64,000 bases of DNA from Letharia columbiana (taxonomy: Eukaryota > Ascomycota > Lecanoromycetes > Lecanorales > Parmeliaceae), in contig NW_023501126.1 in assembly GCF_014066305.1 (NCBI RefSeq), positions 1 through 64,000 on the forward strand. The letters run 5' to 3'. The notes beneath the pieces were generated by a model. It was not told the DNA's origin, searched no databases, and saw only the letters and a program-made list of their open reading frames with translations. This document shows, piece after piece, positions 12,401-24,711 of this stretch (the stretch's first letter is position 1; every line of letters begins with the position of its first letter). A program made the translations under genes and the position numbers.

Positions 12401-14345
12401 TTTGAGCTACCAAAGAAGACGCAGAGACTTGATACGGAACCTAGAAAGGCTCGTCTGACTGATGTGTCACTGTCAGTCAATAGAGCCTTCGTGTGTGCCT
12501 CAAAATGTTCTAATAAATCCAGCCTCGCCACATCGAATGAGTTTTGATAAGTCAAATTTGTGTCTACGCCATCTTCGGCCTCTGGATCGACGGTAGGGAC
12601 TGACCCATCTGCGCGAAGAGCCTGTAACATGTCCAGAATGCTGGAGGAGGTGTGTGCTAAGGAGGCAAGGCAAGAAGCGTAAGTCGCGCGAACTATTGGG
12701 CTTGCCTTATTGCTGCCGCCTACAATGAATTGCTGTAACCGAGGACGGATATACTCGGTAAACACATATGCATTGACGGGTGACACGACTGTGATCATAG
12801 ATAGCTAGAGAAAGTCAGCTTTGCGTTTGATAGGAGGAGGGTTTCTGACCAGTTGAGCCATGGTCCGGATGGCAGCGACCTTGACAATGTCGGCACGATC
12901 GTTCAGCATTGCTACTAGATAGGGGAGTACCCGATCAAGTTTCGCCTCATCCGTGATCCTCTCGGCGAAGGCCAGTATGAGATCACAAGCGCGAACCCTA
13001 GCAGTGGATCGGGCAGTGTTTCTTAATGAGGAAACTACAAGCGTAAGAAAAATAAGAGATCCATCATCGACGGGGCGCCTTCCCACTGTAGTAGCTTCGT
13101 GTCTGTTGTTCGGTATGTCAATCTGTACTGGAATGAGGCCTTCCGAAGAGGCTTCCGAATCAGATTTCGCATTTGTTTGAGCCTTTTCATTTTCGTAACC
13201 GAGAAAGTAAGAGATCTTGTCAAAGTCGTAGTATACTCTGTCGATTCTATCATCGGCTTCACCAAAGTTTGCGGTCTTTGGTAGAACTGGTGCACGACCT
13301 GATGAAGGGTCCGTGATCAATCCCATATATTGATGAAGAAAGCTATAAAAATACTCAGGAAAGGCTTTGCGCCGCCAGAATTTAAGGTACTCCTCGGCGG
13401 AAAACCTTGACTCAGGCTCTAGTTGTATCATGTGGCCGACCAGCTCGCGCACTTCTTGGTCCTGGATTTTGCCCAGATAACCGAATTTCGGATCGTACTC
13501 TCCTTTTCTGTATTTGTAGAGTTGGCTTAAAGAGAATATGGGAGCTTCAAGGAAGAGCTCCGCAATAACACATCCGACACTGAAGACATCCATGGCCCAT
13601 GTGACCCCCCTCCCATCGTCTTTTTCATCGGCCCCAAGAAAGCGTTCTGGAGCAAGGTAGCATGTCCTCCTTCCTGAAGTGTCGAAGTAATAGGAGAAAT
13701 CCGCAGGGTTGTCCTCTGGGAGATATGTCTTCTTGAACGAGGAAGAGAAGTCCGTCAGATATAGCCAATTCCACGAGGTGACCAGAACGTTCTCTGTCTT
13801 GATATCCCCATGGTAGATGTTACGAGCATGGCAATCTCTTAAGGCGCAAAGAAGCTGGTATGCAAGCCATTTCTTCTCGATGTCCTCCAGGAATGGACGT
13901 GTACTGTTCATCTCAGAACTTTGATTGGCAAATGTGAGGATCAAACTCACCTCATTCGGTCGTACAAGGAGCTGTAGAAGTACTGTCGAACCAAATACCC
14001 ATTCGTACTGGTCTCGAAGATACGCTGGTAGCCGAGCGCATTTGGGACATCGTTGAGGGCTTCACGTTCTGCTGCAAACCCGTATCAGCAAGACGTTCGT
14101 TTTCGAGATCGCTGACGAGCCACCTACTCACACCGAATAGCTCTCACGTACTGGCCGAGATCGAGCTGGGGAAACGGTTTCATGACCAGCTTGACAACCA
14201 CCAAACCATGTTGATGCCTGGCTCGGATACTCTTCATGAATCGCGCCGTTCCCAGCGACTTTTCATACGAAAGATCCGACAACTCTGGCACATCGATCCC
14301 CGCGGAGCCCGCTGAAAGGGTTGCCAGCGAGAATGTCTGTCCCAT
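9448..14345 (-). CDS. VPS15: VPS15, regulatory protein kinase of the class III PI3-kinase complex
   Basis: Four exons, join(9448..12804,12850..13903,13951..14071,14132..14345), 1,581 aa. VPS15 holds VPS34 on endosomal and autophagic membranes. It starts 'MGQTFSLATLSAGSAGIDVP' with Gly2 available for N-myristoylation. Order: kinase domain (~25-320) with 'YHGDIKTENVLV' and 'LTDFSSSFK', where the DFG position reads DFS as expected for this family; HEAT repeats (~390-760), with 'VVSPVNAYVF' made at the last splice; a disordered Ser-rich linker; and seven WD40 repeats (~1,020-1,581) ending 'GMTVSVDRMGCIYVFQ'. Introns are 45-60 nt; the last has an unusual GTCAGA donor but gives the conserved 'MAQLLSMITVVSP' join. 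It is divergent from CCT1 with 386 nt between the ATGs. Confidence 0.93.
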
Positions 14346-14731
14346 ACTCGAAGTCCCTTGCACTGTCACCTATGAAGAGGAAGTATAGGCGGCTTCTGCA
14401 TTATGGTCCCAGCTTTGCGGAATCTCACCGCAGGGACCTTAGATCTTGATCGAAGATCATGTGAGATGTTGCGAATCTATCGTTGATAACGGGAGCGTTA
14501 CTCCAGATCATGGGCGCGGTGGTTACCTAAAGCTCATCTGTCCATAGGTTAGTTAGGCAGGACCGACCAAGTCGGCGTGACCGTTGACGCCGATAGCTTC
14601 AGCCTTATGGAACTAAGCGCGTCGCGTTCCGCTTCCAGCCTTATCAAAAAGTATTCTCGTGCAGGCTCAATTCCACCGTTTCTACTTCCAAAATTGTTCC
14701 CATTTGAGTGGATATCCATAAGATGGCAGGA
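14346..14731. promoter_or_regulatory. Shared promoter region of VPS15 and CCT1
   Basis: Space of 386 nt between divergent start codons; both promoters must lie here. No specific site is recognised. Confidence 0.5.
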
Positions 14732-16669
14732 ATGTTTGAGCAACCTAGAAACGCGGGTACTCTTTGTGAGTAAGATTTCACCTGGCCGGAGAAACACAGC
14801 GACTGACAGAGAGTCAACAGTCCTCGGTGGAACAAAGATCAGTGGTGCAGATATTCGAGATCAAAATGGTAAATACTCCCTCGGGTATCTGTCAACAGAC
14901 TCTGACACCACCATAGTCCTTGCTACACAAGCTATTGCCAATGTAGTAAAGAGTTCGTTTGGTCCCTCGGGACTAGACAAAATGATGGTGGACGACATTG
15001 GGGTAGGTCTCTTGAATAAGCCTTTTGCGGACGTTCCACGCTGAGCGATCCTAGGACGTCACAGTGACCAACGATGGGGCAACTATCCTGAGCCTTCTTG
15101 ATGTGGAGCACCCTGCAGGGAAGATACTCGTGGATTTAGCACAGCAGCAGGACAAGGAGGTTGGTCATCCGAGACCCACACCATGCATCATTCGCTGATC
15201 ACCACTAGGTTGGCGATGGAACAACTTCAGTAGTCATAATAGCTGCGGAACTCCTACGGCGAGCAAATGAGCTCATGAAGAACCGAATACATCCAACTAC
15301 AATTATAACAGGCTACCGGCTGGCTCTTCGAGAAGCGGTGAAATACATGAACGAGAACATAAGCACTAAGGTCGAAAACCTAGGCAGGGAATCCCTCATC
15401 AACATAGCAAAGACTTCGATGTCAAGCAAGATCATCGGCTCAGATTCAAAATTCTTCTCAAACATGGTGGTGGACGCCATGCAATCTGTGAAATCAACCA
15501 ACAATCGCAACGAAACCAAATATCCTGTGAAAGCTGTGAATGTCCTCAAAGCTCACGGAAAGAGCTCTACAGAGTCGGTGCTCGTCAAAGGATACGCTCT
15601 AAATTGCACCGTCGCCTCGCAAGCCATGAAGACCCGAATAACAGATGCCAAGATCGCCTGCCTGGACATGAACTTGCAGAAAGAGCGCATGAAACTCGGC
15701 GTCCACATAACAGTTGACGACCCACAACAGCTGGAGCAAATCCGCAAACGTGAAGCCGGCATGGTCATGGAACGTGTCGAGATGATTCTCAAAGCCGGCG
15801 CCAATGTTGTCTTTACTACAAAGGGCATCGATGACCTAGTCCTCAAACAATTCATTGAAAAAGGTGCCATGGCTGTGCGGCGATGCAAAAAAGAGGATTT
15901 GCGGAGAATAGCAAAAGCCACAGGAGCTACGCTTGTCTCTTCTCTCTCGGACCTCAACGGCGACGAGAAATTTGAAGCAGCTTCCTTGGGTCATGCAGAA
16001 GAGGTAGTGCAAGAGCGCATCTCAGATGACGAGTGCATCCTCGTCAAGGGTACCAAAGTGCATACATCTGCGTCGATCATCCTGCGCGGCTCGAACGACT
16101 ACCAACTGGACGAGATGGAGCGCTCGGTGCACGACTCCCTCTCCGCCGTCAAACGCACCCTGGAAAGTGGTAGTATCGTACCCGGAGGTGGCGCTGTGGA
16201 AACAGCACTGCACATCTACCTAGAAGAATTCGCCGTCACAGTCGGCTCAAGAGAACAACTCGCCATCGGCGAATTCGCCCAATCCCTCCTCATCATCCCC
16301 CGCACCCTTGCCGTGAACGCCGCCAAAGACTCTTCCGACCTTGTTGCGCAACTCCGCTCCTTACACGCCACCTCCCAACGCATACAAGATACCCCTGCCC
16401 CTCCCTCTTCACCCTCCAAAGGCTCAAAGTCTCCGAGCGCGGAGGATAAAGCGATGGCGAAGCGCAAGAATTACAAGAACTACGGGTTGGATCTGACGAG
16501 GGGGAAAGCGGTAGATCAGATCAAGGCGGGCGTGTTGGAGCCGAGTATGAGTAAGGTGAAGCAACTGAAGAGTGCGGTGGAGGCATGCATTGCCGTTATG
16601 AGGATAGATACGCTTATCAAGCTGGATCCAGAACAGAGAGGGGGCGGGGACGATGGGCATGGTCATTAG
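14732..16669 (+). CDS. CCT1: T-complex chaperonin subunit alpha
   Basis: Five exons, join(14732..14765,14821..14868,14917..15002,15055..15159,15209..16669), 577 aa. CCT1 is one of eight subunits of the cytosolic chaperonin that folds actin and tubulin. It starts '[15 protein letters not shown]'. The group II chaperonin signatures are all present: '[20 protein letters not shown]', 'TNDGATIL', '[15 protein letters not shown]' (ATP site), '[11 protein letters not shown]' and '[11 protein letters not shown]'. Several of these exist only after splicing, which confirms the four 48-60-nt introns. A Pro/Ser linker before '[17 protein letters not shown]' and a Gly-rich tail make it slightly longer than average. 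Introns cluster in the first fifth of the gene. It converges with the prolyl-tRNA synthetase gene. Confidence 0.95.
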
Positions 16670-16860
16670 ATTTCCGTGGATAGTCAATAGCTGGGAATAC
16701 CAGGGTTGGTTCGTTGTGAAACCGGTCCTACCTCTGACCTAAAGCTAATTCAATGTGCACTGTGCTTGGGGCTTGCCGTTGCCAATACATTCTCTCATTA
16801 TCAAACACCAGCTAAGATACATGATGCTCAAGGAAAGCTCCCAAGCTTCGCAGCGATACT

Positions 16861-19140
16861 TCAATAACTTCTCCCAAACAAACAAAAGCTTTCCGCCAAA
16901 TTTTTGCAGTTGGGATTCGTACACTTCGTCTCCCCCTTCACGATCCCCTCCGGCTGATCGAAAGGAATACACAGAGATTTCGCCTAAAAGGGTTTCGGAG
17001 TCAGCAATCTTTTTGGGCAGGTAAGGGCGGTAAATGTACATACCCCCATAGCCGGAGCCCTTTCATCAACGACCTCGTCGCCGTCCACCCTCGCGCTCAT
17101 CTCCTTGATCTCGTCCTCGCACTTCTCCGTCAGGCAATGGGGAATGAGGCAGACGTTCTTGTCGTTCAGTGCCGGCACGAAATCATCCCAAGCTGTGATC
17201 TTCTTGGTGTGATCCTTATACACCCGGTCGGCCCGGCTGTAGAGGTCTTTCTGAATGAAACTCAACAGAGATTTGACCCCTGCGGCAAGCTCCGTGATCT
17301 GGATCGTACCCTTGCCGTCATTCCCTTCGATGTCGCGGCGAGAAGTGGTGACGCAATGAGCTGCCGAGTCTTTGGGTCCGAACTCGAGGCGCAAGGGCAC
17401 ACCTCTCATCTCCCAGTCGTTGAACTTCCAGCCTGGAGAGTATCCCCGCTTGTCCGCCTCGGCTCGTATGTCCTCGGCTTTCAAGATCTCCTCCAGCGCG
17501 TCGACCTGCTTGTGTAAAGAGATTCTTTCGTCCTCGGTCGTCTTGGCTGTAATGCCCACAGGGACGATGACGACTTGGATTTCGGAGACACGGGGAGGAA
17601 CAACGAGACCGCGGTTGTCTCCGTGAGTCATGACCATCACACCGATCGCTCTTGTACTCAGACCCCATGAATTCTGGAAGACGTTGAGTGCAGCTTTCTT
17701 CTCACCTTCTTTGGCGGAGGGATCCTCGACCGAGATGCCAAACATCTTGCTGAAGTTCTGTCCCAGATGATGGCTTGTGCCTCCTTGAATCCCTCGTCCG
17801 GTCGCAGCAATGTAGCCTTCGACTGTGGTGGTGTAGTCTCCCCCTATTCTCGGAGTCGGCGCCAATTTTCTAAGCTGATGGGGGGGAATTGCTAGACCTA
17901 CCGGCAAACTTCTCTTTGTCAGTCTTTCGACCTCGAACCACTGGAACAGCAAGTAGTTCTTCATAAACACCGGCGTAGAATTCCAGTATCTGTAGAACTT
18001 CTTTATGCGCGTCTTCTTGCTTCAAGTAAGCTGTGTGGCCTTCCTGCCAGTGAAACTCCCTCGTCCTTAGGAACGGCGTTGGGTTCTTAAATTCCCCTGA
18101 AGTTCTCCAAATTAGCCGTGGACCTGCTTTGAGGAGGAACCTGAGGTATACTCACAGCGAACAACGGAGTTCCATTGGTTTAGGCGGAGAGGAAGGTCTC
18201 GGTGGCTCCGTATCCATTTTGCGTAGTACGGATACATGACGGTCTCTGATGTTGGACGTATTGCAATCTTTTTGTCAAGCTTTGCGGACCCGCTGTCACA
18301 AAGTGAGCAAGATCGAGATCGCCGTTGTAAATCTTGTAGACTTACGCATGTGTCACCCATGCAACTTCGGCTGCAAATCCTTCGATATGGGCCTTTTCTT
18401 TCTGAAGGACTTCTTCTGATACGAACAAGGGAAACGCGCAGTTCCTGACTCCGATTTTCTTAATCCTGAAGTCAAACCAGTCTCGGATTTGCTCCCAGAT
18501 GAACCACGACGCGGGCTTGAAGCTGTCAGCGGGCACGCATGTAAGGGGGCCGGATTCTGCGAACCTTGAGGATGTAGCAGCCGGAGACATCATAGTAGTC
18601 GAGGAAATCACCCTTTGAAAAATCGGGGTCAATATCCCCTCTGTCAGGTCAAATGTCGAGTCTGCAAACATGTCTCGAGACCGAAGACTTGCTTCTGACT
18701 CCCAGAAGTTCCTTGTAATCGAGCTCGGTAATGAAGTGGGATATTTCACTCCGAGAGTACGTACCTTGGTGAGAATTTGTTGATACCTGTAATCTTAGTA
18801 ACTGGAATATGATTTCTAATGGGCAATTCTTACCAGCCTGAGAAGTCCTCATCCTTCGCTATGTCAATGCTAGTCATTCCTTGGTTAGAATTCCCTTCCT
18901 GACAGGCTGGAAGACTTACCCGATCAAAGCAGCCCCTTCGATTTTCTTTTTGGGAGCTTTGTTGACTGCCTTCTTGGCCTCGGATCTGGCAGCTTCTGGG
19001 GTTGTATTTGTGGCTGACTTGTTTGCTTTTTCTGCTGCCAGTTTCTTTTGCTTGTTTGCCTTCTTGAGTGCGTTTTTACTTGGCTCCTCGACTTGCCCCA
19101 TATTTATAGCAGCAGTTTTGTCTGCAATTTCCTCATCCAT
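16861..19140 (-). CDS. Prolyl-tRNA synthetase, eukaryotic/archaeal type
   Basis: Nine exons, join(16861..16983,17044..17843,17902..18096,18156..18292,18346..18515,18565..18612,18765..18786,18834..18869,18920..19140), 583 aa. The enzyme charges tRNA-Pro in the cytosol. The first ~75 residues are a Lys/Ala-rich extension ending '[13 protein letters not shown]'; the class II catalytic core follows: '[18 protein letters not shown]', '[20 protein letters not shown]' (motif 1 area), '[18 protein letters not shown]', '[15 protein letters not shown]' (motif 2) and '[19 protein letters not shown]'. Then come the anticodon-binding domain ('VVIVPVGI') and the C-terminal Cys-containing domain ('[20 protein letters not shown]'). 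Exon 3 is only 22 nt. Intron 3 (152 nt) is much longer than the others (47-60 nt) and carries the hairpin/branch-point pattern described under repeats. Confidence 0.93.
18613..18764 (-). repeat. Introner-like intron (prolyl-tRNA synthetase intron 3)
   Basis: Intron of 152 nt beside a 22-nt exon. Its last third has an imperfect palindrome around 'GAGACATGTTTGC' and the 3' end 'GATATTGACCCCGATTTTTC', which resemble the hairpin and the branch-point/acceptor end of long introns in the GMP synthase and adenylosuccinate lyase genes. It is the most diverged member. Confidence 0.4.
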
Positions 19141-19538
19141 TTTCTCTATGAGATGGAAGTAATCAGGATGAAAAACTTTGACATAGTATCTACGAAGGAT
19201 TATGACTCATAAAGACTTTGTTGACTCACCAATGACTACCTTCGACTTACCAATGACTATCTCGCAGTGCGTCAAGAGTAAATATTTCCCAGTCAGAATG
19301 TAGGTATGGAGAGTTTCAATTGAGATAGGTGGTACCTTAGTGCAGGATCAGGGATTATGATAAGCTTTTCGGTAAGATGCAGCTCTAAGATTAGCCTACC
19401 GAATTAATCTTCCCCTAATCTTAGCAGCCAGGAACATTGTTGCGAGGGCGCTCGAAGCTCCTCTCCGAGCACCATTGCGCGTTCTGAAAGCCTTCGTTAA
19501 TTTTCAGTTCGCGCGGTGGGACAGCCAGGGCAAAGGAG
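19141..19538. promoter_or_regulatory. Divergent promoter
   Basis: Space of 398 nt between the prolyl-tRNA synthetase and SH3-protein start codons. A short imperfect duplication ('ACCAATGACTA' twice, near 19230-19260) is seen; nothing else is recognised. Confidence 0.4.
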
Positions 19539-21470
19539 ATGGCGCCGCTCGCCTCGACAGCTCTCCTCACCGCCCTTGCGTTGTTGATACCGGCCGCAGC
19601 AGCGCAGAGCTGCATCCCTCTAAAAGGCTCGACCCAATGCCCGGCTTTCAATACGTCCTCCTTTTCCACAGACTCGTCCCTTTCTTCGTTGTAGTAAGTA
19701 CCCCAACGCTGCGGCATATCCTGTACATCTTCGCAGAAGCTGACTCGTCATAGCCCTTTCCTTGCTTTCGTTTCGAGTATACAACAGTTCGATACCCAAT
19801 TGAGCCAATACGTTAATTCCAGCTACGTTCAAGAGAAGTACATTGGATGCTTGGGGAGGTCCTTGAAGGATATGGCTGATCAACCCATCCAGATACCAGC
19901 ACTTGCTGGGTTGTGGCAATGTCAATTTGACGAATACCACCAATCTTTACGCACGATATACAACTAGTGTAATATGTAATGCTATTGTGCAGAATTCGAT
20001 AAAGCCGTGCACACTCTCCAGCGCCGACTCGCCCCCACTTTGCGCAGAATCCTGCGTTAGTGGTCATCTCTTTGTACACAAGCCGTTGCTAAGACTTCAC
20101 AGGCTCAACAAGCAACCAGTGAGGAGGAAATTGCAGTCAACAGTCAGCTCTGCGACAACCCTCAACCGGGCTACTTGGACCAGATACGAGCCGACTTCAC
20201 GAATTGTGCCCTTCCTAGCAATTCTTTGAGTGGGACCTGTATTACCGGGGAACAGAATGAGCCAAACGATTGTGGCTTTTCGACCAATCTCCAAGGTCTT
20301 TGCAGCTATTGTGCGACCAGCTCTCCAAATGCTACAGATACGTGCTGCGAAGGAGCGAACGTGAACAGCAGATGTCCAGGTGTAACGCTACCAACCTTTA
20401 CCTCCGTGCCTCCACTATTTCCATCATCAACATCAAGCAGTACTCCGTCAGCATCTGCAAGCAGCGGTGCAAAAAGCAGTAGTAGCCATCATAACTCAGG
20501 CTTGTCAAAAGGCGCGATCGCTGGAATCGTGGTTGGCTCCGTCATTGGGGCTATTTTGTTGGCGGGCTTACTCTTGCTATGTTGCATATTTTTTCGCCGG
20601 CGGCGAAGAGGAAGTCAAACAAGTATCTTCAACCAACCAACACCTCAGCGGACAAATGGAGCTGGGATGGTCTATTCCCCACCGCCCGCAACGCAAGCGC
20701 TTCCACCAGACTATGGACCCCAATCCGGAGGACGCGTTGCCAGGATGTCTGCATTGGAAGGAAATATTAGTGACTCGCCATCATATGGAAATCCAGTGAT
20801 TGGCGGTGTTGCGGAAGGCAGCCACAGGCGTTATGGAGATACATCCGAGTCCGAAGCCTACGGTGAAACTCCAGAGTCTCGAAGGGGATTCGGTCCGCCA
20901 ACTACAGGAAAGAGGAACGGTTCATTGTCGAGTCAATCGGTTCTGGGGGCGATGGATGATCCGAGCTCTCCAAACACCGAGGGGCAAATCTCGTCTCCAG
21001 AAGGCGTCGTCAGCGGACAATCAGAGCAACTCCCCTTCTTCAAAGACTACTATTCGGAAGACGACATCAGTCCCAACGACAAAGTTGCCACGCTTTGGGC
21101 TTACTCACCGCGTGCTGGAGATGAATTTGAGCTTGAGAGAGGCGACATGCTCAAGGTAGTGGGTATCTGGGATGATGGCTGGGCGACTGGTGTCCGGATT
21201 AAGGAACGAGCGGAGGACTACGATGGGAAGCACAAGGTCCAACGAGATAGTGGTGTCTCGAATGGATCAGGGAGGGGAGATTCTCCGCCACCGAGCGGAG
21301 AGCTGAAGGCGTTCCCAGTAAGCACTGCCCAAGGACATCTCTTGGGAGCCTAGCTGACCCAAGATTAGCTCGTCTGCGTTTGTCTACCGGAGTATTGGAA
21401 ACAGACCATTGAGGGAGACAATTCATCCGACAATGGAGGGAATGGCCCACCACATGGCTTCGGACATTGA
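19539..21470 (+). CDS. Secreted/membrane protein with Cys-rich ectodomain, one TM segment and SH3 domain
   Basis: Five exons, join(19539..19693,19754..19837,19893..20055,20103..21317,21369..21470), 572 aa. Signal peptide of ~22 residues ('MAPLASTALLTALALLIPAA'); a Cys-rich extracellular part (~23-215) with 'CSYCATSSPNATDTCC'; a Ser/Thr-rich stalk; a transmembrane helix at ~255-280 ('AIAGIVVGSVIGAILLAG'), then 'CCIFFRRRRRG' as stop-transfer; a disordered cytosolic part; and an SH3 domain near the C-terminus ('VATLWAYSPRAGDEFELERG', 'GWATGVR'), completed by the last exon ('LVCVCLPEYWK'). The layout recalls Fus1-like and other fungal cell-surface SH3 proteins. Function is not known from sequence; signalling or polarity at the plasma membrane is an inference. 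Introns are 47-60 nt with GT-AG ends. Confidence 0.8.
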
Positions 21471-22129
21471 GTCTACCTGGCCTCTGTTGCCCTTCTTCAG
21501 CCCGTTTACACGATTGTTCCACGCTACGAGCTCATGCTACTGGGAGAGGCGTCGGCGTTTCAAGATTTGTGTGGTCTCCGTGATGGTACATGTTTTGGTA
21601 TGGAGTCCATCCATGAGGAGCCGCGGAAGCTTGGCTTTGCTATGGATTCTACCGCCTGTATTCGACTTATCTCTGCATTCGACTATACCCCATATTACGG
21701 CGTTCATAATTGACATTGCTATCCAGCTTCTTACATAGACTTTACTATACATGATAGATTGTGGCACAAAAGTCCATGATTACGGTTGGAGAAATACCTC
21801 ACACCACTGATCATGCTCATTGTGATATTGTCATGATTGTGCCACACCTCACCACCTGGTGCAAAATAGTGCCAGGTATTATGGCCAGTTCTGAGCCGAG
21901 AGAGCGGAAGGAAGCTTACCCGTACCGGAGACAGGGGACTGCAAGAATGCCTTTGTAAGCACGGTGAACCATTAGTAATCCCTGTAATCGTATACTAGCT
22001 TCGGACTTAAAACGGAGTATGACGAGACGGTACTTAAACAGCTCAATGTCAATGTTTTCCACTTCAATTTCACACTTCTGCTGCCTCTGATTATAGATTA
22101 TACGCCTTGTCGAATACCGCAACACAATT
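21471..22129. other. Intergenic, tandem genes
   Basis: Space of 659 nt before the aldo-keto reductase gene. A 10-bp inverted repeat (TGTGGCACAA at 21760-21769, TTGTGCCACA at 21837-21846) brackets ~67 nt. No ORF with recognisable content. Confidence 0.4.
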
Positions 22130-23456
22130 ATGGATCCAGCGCCGCCCCCAAAATCCCTTCTCGGCAGACACCGCCTGCTCTCCCCTTCTGCGGCTGTCAA
22201 AGTCAGTCCGCTATGTATAGGCGCCATGAATTTTGGTGATGCCTGGTAATTCCCCCAAAAACTCCCTGCCATCCCTGTCATGTTCCCAATCTATATCTCA
22301 CGAAGACTCGCTTGCTCCCCATCTTGTTTGGAAGAAGGCCGAGCAATCTCCGAAATGATACGTTGAATCCCTTGCTAACAACATCTGTCGCAGGGCTGGC
22401 ATGATGGGAGCAGTGTCGAAGGAATCTGTATTCGAGCTGCTCGACTACTTCCACGATCAAGGCGGCAACTTCATCGACACCGCCAACAACTACCAATCCG
22501 AGCAATCCGAGATGTGGATTGGCGAATGGATGCATAAACACCCTGGCATTCGCGACCAAATGGTCATCGCTACCAAATACACCACCAGCTTCAGCAGCTA
22601 CAAAGGTCACGACGGTATCATCCACAGCAACTCCGCAGGCAACGGTAGCAAATCCCTCCATGTCTCTCTCAGAAACTCTCTGCACAAGTTGAAGACGGAC
22701 TATATTGATGTGCTGTACGTGCACTGGTGGGATTTTACAACCTCTATTCCCGAGCTCATGCAGAGCTTGAATACCGTTGTCCAGCAGGGCAAAGTTATCT
22801 ACCTCGGCGTTAGCGACACTCCAGCTTGGATCGTGTCAAAAGCCAACCAGTATGCTCGCGACCATGGCTTGCGCCAATTTGTCGTCTACCAAGGTCAGTG
22901 GAGCGCCGCTAGCCGTGACTTCGAGCGCGACATCATCCCAATGTGCGCTGACGAGGGTATGGGTCTCGCGCCGTGGGGTTCGCTCGGTGCAGGAAACTTC
23001 AAGACGAAGAAGCAGAGGGAAGAGTTGAAGGGAGAGGGCAGGAACATGTTTCCGCCTACTGAGAATCAGATCAAGCTTACAGATGCGCTGGAGAAGGTTG
23101 CTGACCGAAAGAGCACGGCTATCACCTCGGTCGCTCTTGCGTATGTCATGCACAAGGCGCCATACGTCTTCCCAATTGTGGGTGGGCGGAAGATCGAGCA
23201 CCTGAAGGGCAACATTGATGCCTTGGGTTTGGAGCTGAGCGATGAGGATATGGCAGAGATCGATGGAGCTGCGCCTTTTGATCTTGGCTTCCCTTTGAAC
23301 TTCTTGAGTCAGAAGCCTGGAGGCGCGAGGGGACCGGGCGATGTGTGGTTGATGGACCTGGCTGGACACTTCGATTATGTCGAGGGCAACAAGCCGATTA
23401 AGCCGTCGAAAGGTCAGGCTGAGACTCGTTCTCAGCCGTTCACAAAGCAAGAGTAG
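22130..23456 (+). CDS. Aldo-keto reductase, aryl-alcohol dehydrogenase/norsolorinic acid reductase type
   Basis: Two exons, join(22130..22245,22394..23456), 392 aa. NADPH-dependent TIM-barrel oxidoreductase of the AKR9-like group (yeast AAD proteins, fungal NorA/NorB) that reduces aromatic or aliphatic aldehydes and ketones. Visible catalytic residues: Asp and Tyr in 'FIDTANNYQSEQSEMWIG', Lys in 'MVIATKYTTS' and His in 'DVLYVHWWD'. The cofactor-binding end is 'FPIVGGRKIEHLKGNIDAL'. Exon 1 supplies the barrel-closing start ('PLCIGAMNFGDAW'). The intron is long (148 nt) but lacks the hairpin seen in the introner-like group. No biosynthetic-cluster genes adjoin it, so a stand-alone detoxifying role is as likely as a secondary-metabolite one. 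Confidence 0.88.
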
Positions 23457-24711
23457 ATCGAATATTGCCACACTACCGCTAGGTATCCCAATCGAGGAAC
23501 GAAGAACGTGAATTTTAGTGATTGATGTTGCTGAGAAAAGGTAAGAGGAGCTGGTGTTGCGGACAAAGACAAGGATCGAACTCGCTAGCTATTCAGCCGG
23601 CGTTCAGCAACCGAGAACGAGGAAATTGGCAACACCCATGAATGGCGCACCACACCTGTGTCATTGACGAGGTGAAGTCTTGCTACTCTGCTCAGTATCA
23701 GATACCGTCGAAAGCGTTTGTTCCATAGTGCTCCCAAAAATCGATACCCACTATCCGTCCACCCCCTCTGCCACCAGCACCAATGAGATGGAAACACCGT
23801 ATCATCTTCTCAATCGCGAATTCCAGAACTTACCATTGAAAATGCCAGCAGCAGTCTCCAGCACCATCCATCTACTCATCCCCCCTGTGCCCAACATGAT
23901 CTCTATCCCCCCCCAACAACCATTTCCTACACCTCCTTGTCTCACAAGTCCATCATATCCACTGTTCTCTAAACTATCAACCACCAAAAAACTAGACGAC
24001 CGCACGACCAGTTAACTCCCGAGACAACGACTCCCCACCCGCCCCATTTCCACACCCCACGGCTAATGAAGGAATCTCCGCCTCGACCGGGGGGGGGGTC
24101 CTTTCGAACCGCTCACTCATCCTTGCGGGCCATGTCAGACAGGTAGGTTGTTGTAACCCACGCATGGATGAGAATGTTGGCGTTGAGATTTTTTTCGACC
24201 CTCATCTATCTCGTTTGGTTTATGTTGACGAGAAGGAAAATGGGGAGAGGGTGGAATGAGATGGAATGGAATGGAATATAGACGTCGGTATTCGAGGAAG
24301 AGGTGGAGATGCCCGGGCCGGGGGGGTTATGGAGTGGAATCAGGCAGAGGGAGGGGAGGCGGAGGATACATGGGTCAGGGGGAGGAAGAAGAGAGGAGAG
24401 GAACGGGGCTGCGGGGCGTGAGAGGCTGGTTTGTGTCTGTCGAGGTCTGGTTTGAGTGAAGGGAAACTTAGGGGGAGATGGGTGGGCAGGGGAAGATGGC
24501 ATGGAAAGTATCTTCAAGAAGGCTGAGAAGAAGAACGCATGATATTCGATACCGAAACAGCTAGAAAAACCAGCTCCGAAGATTCACCAAGCCCAGAAAT
24601 CTCCCTTGACCCCGGCCAGCCGGTTGCAAATCGCGGATGTCCATACACCCTCCAACAGCATAGACAATCGATTTCACATCTGCCACGGAGAAAGACCCTG
24701 TCCACCCCCCG
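23457..24711. other. Gene-free stretch
   Basis: About 1.25 kb without a recognisable gene. ORFs on both strands are short and Pro/Ser- or Gly/Arg-rich by composition. It includes C- and G-runs (near 24,090) and an imperfect GGAAT/GAAT repeat near 24,260. Confidence 0.4.

Noticed and set aside
23565..23600. Possible tRNA T-arm (complement of GTTCGATC)
   Set aside because: The T-stem needs wobble pairs and no D-arm, anticodon arm or acceptor stem fits around it.
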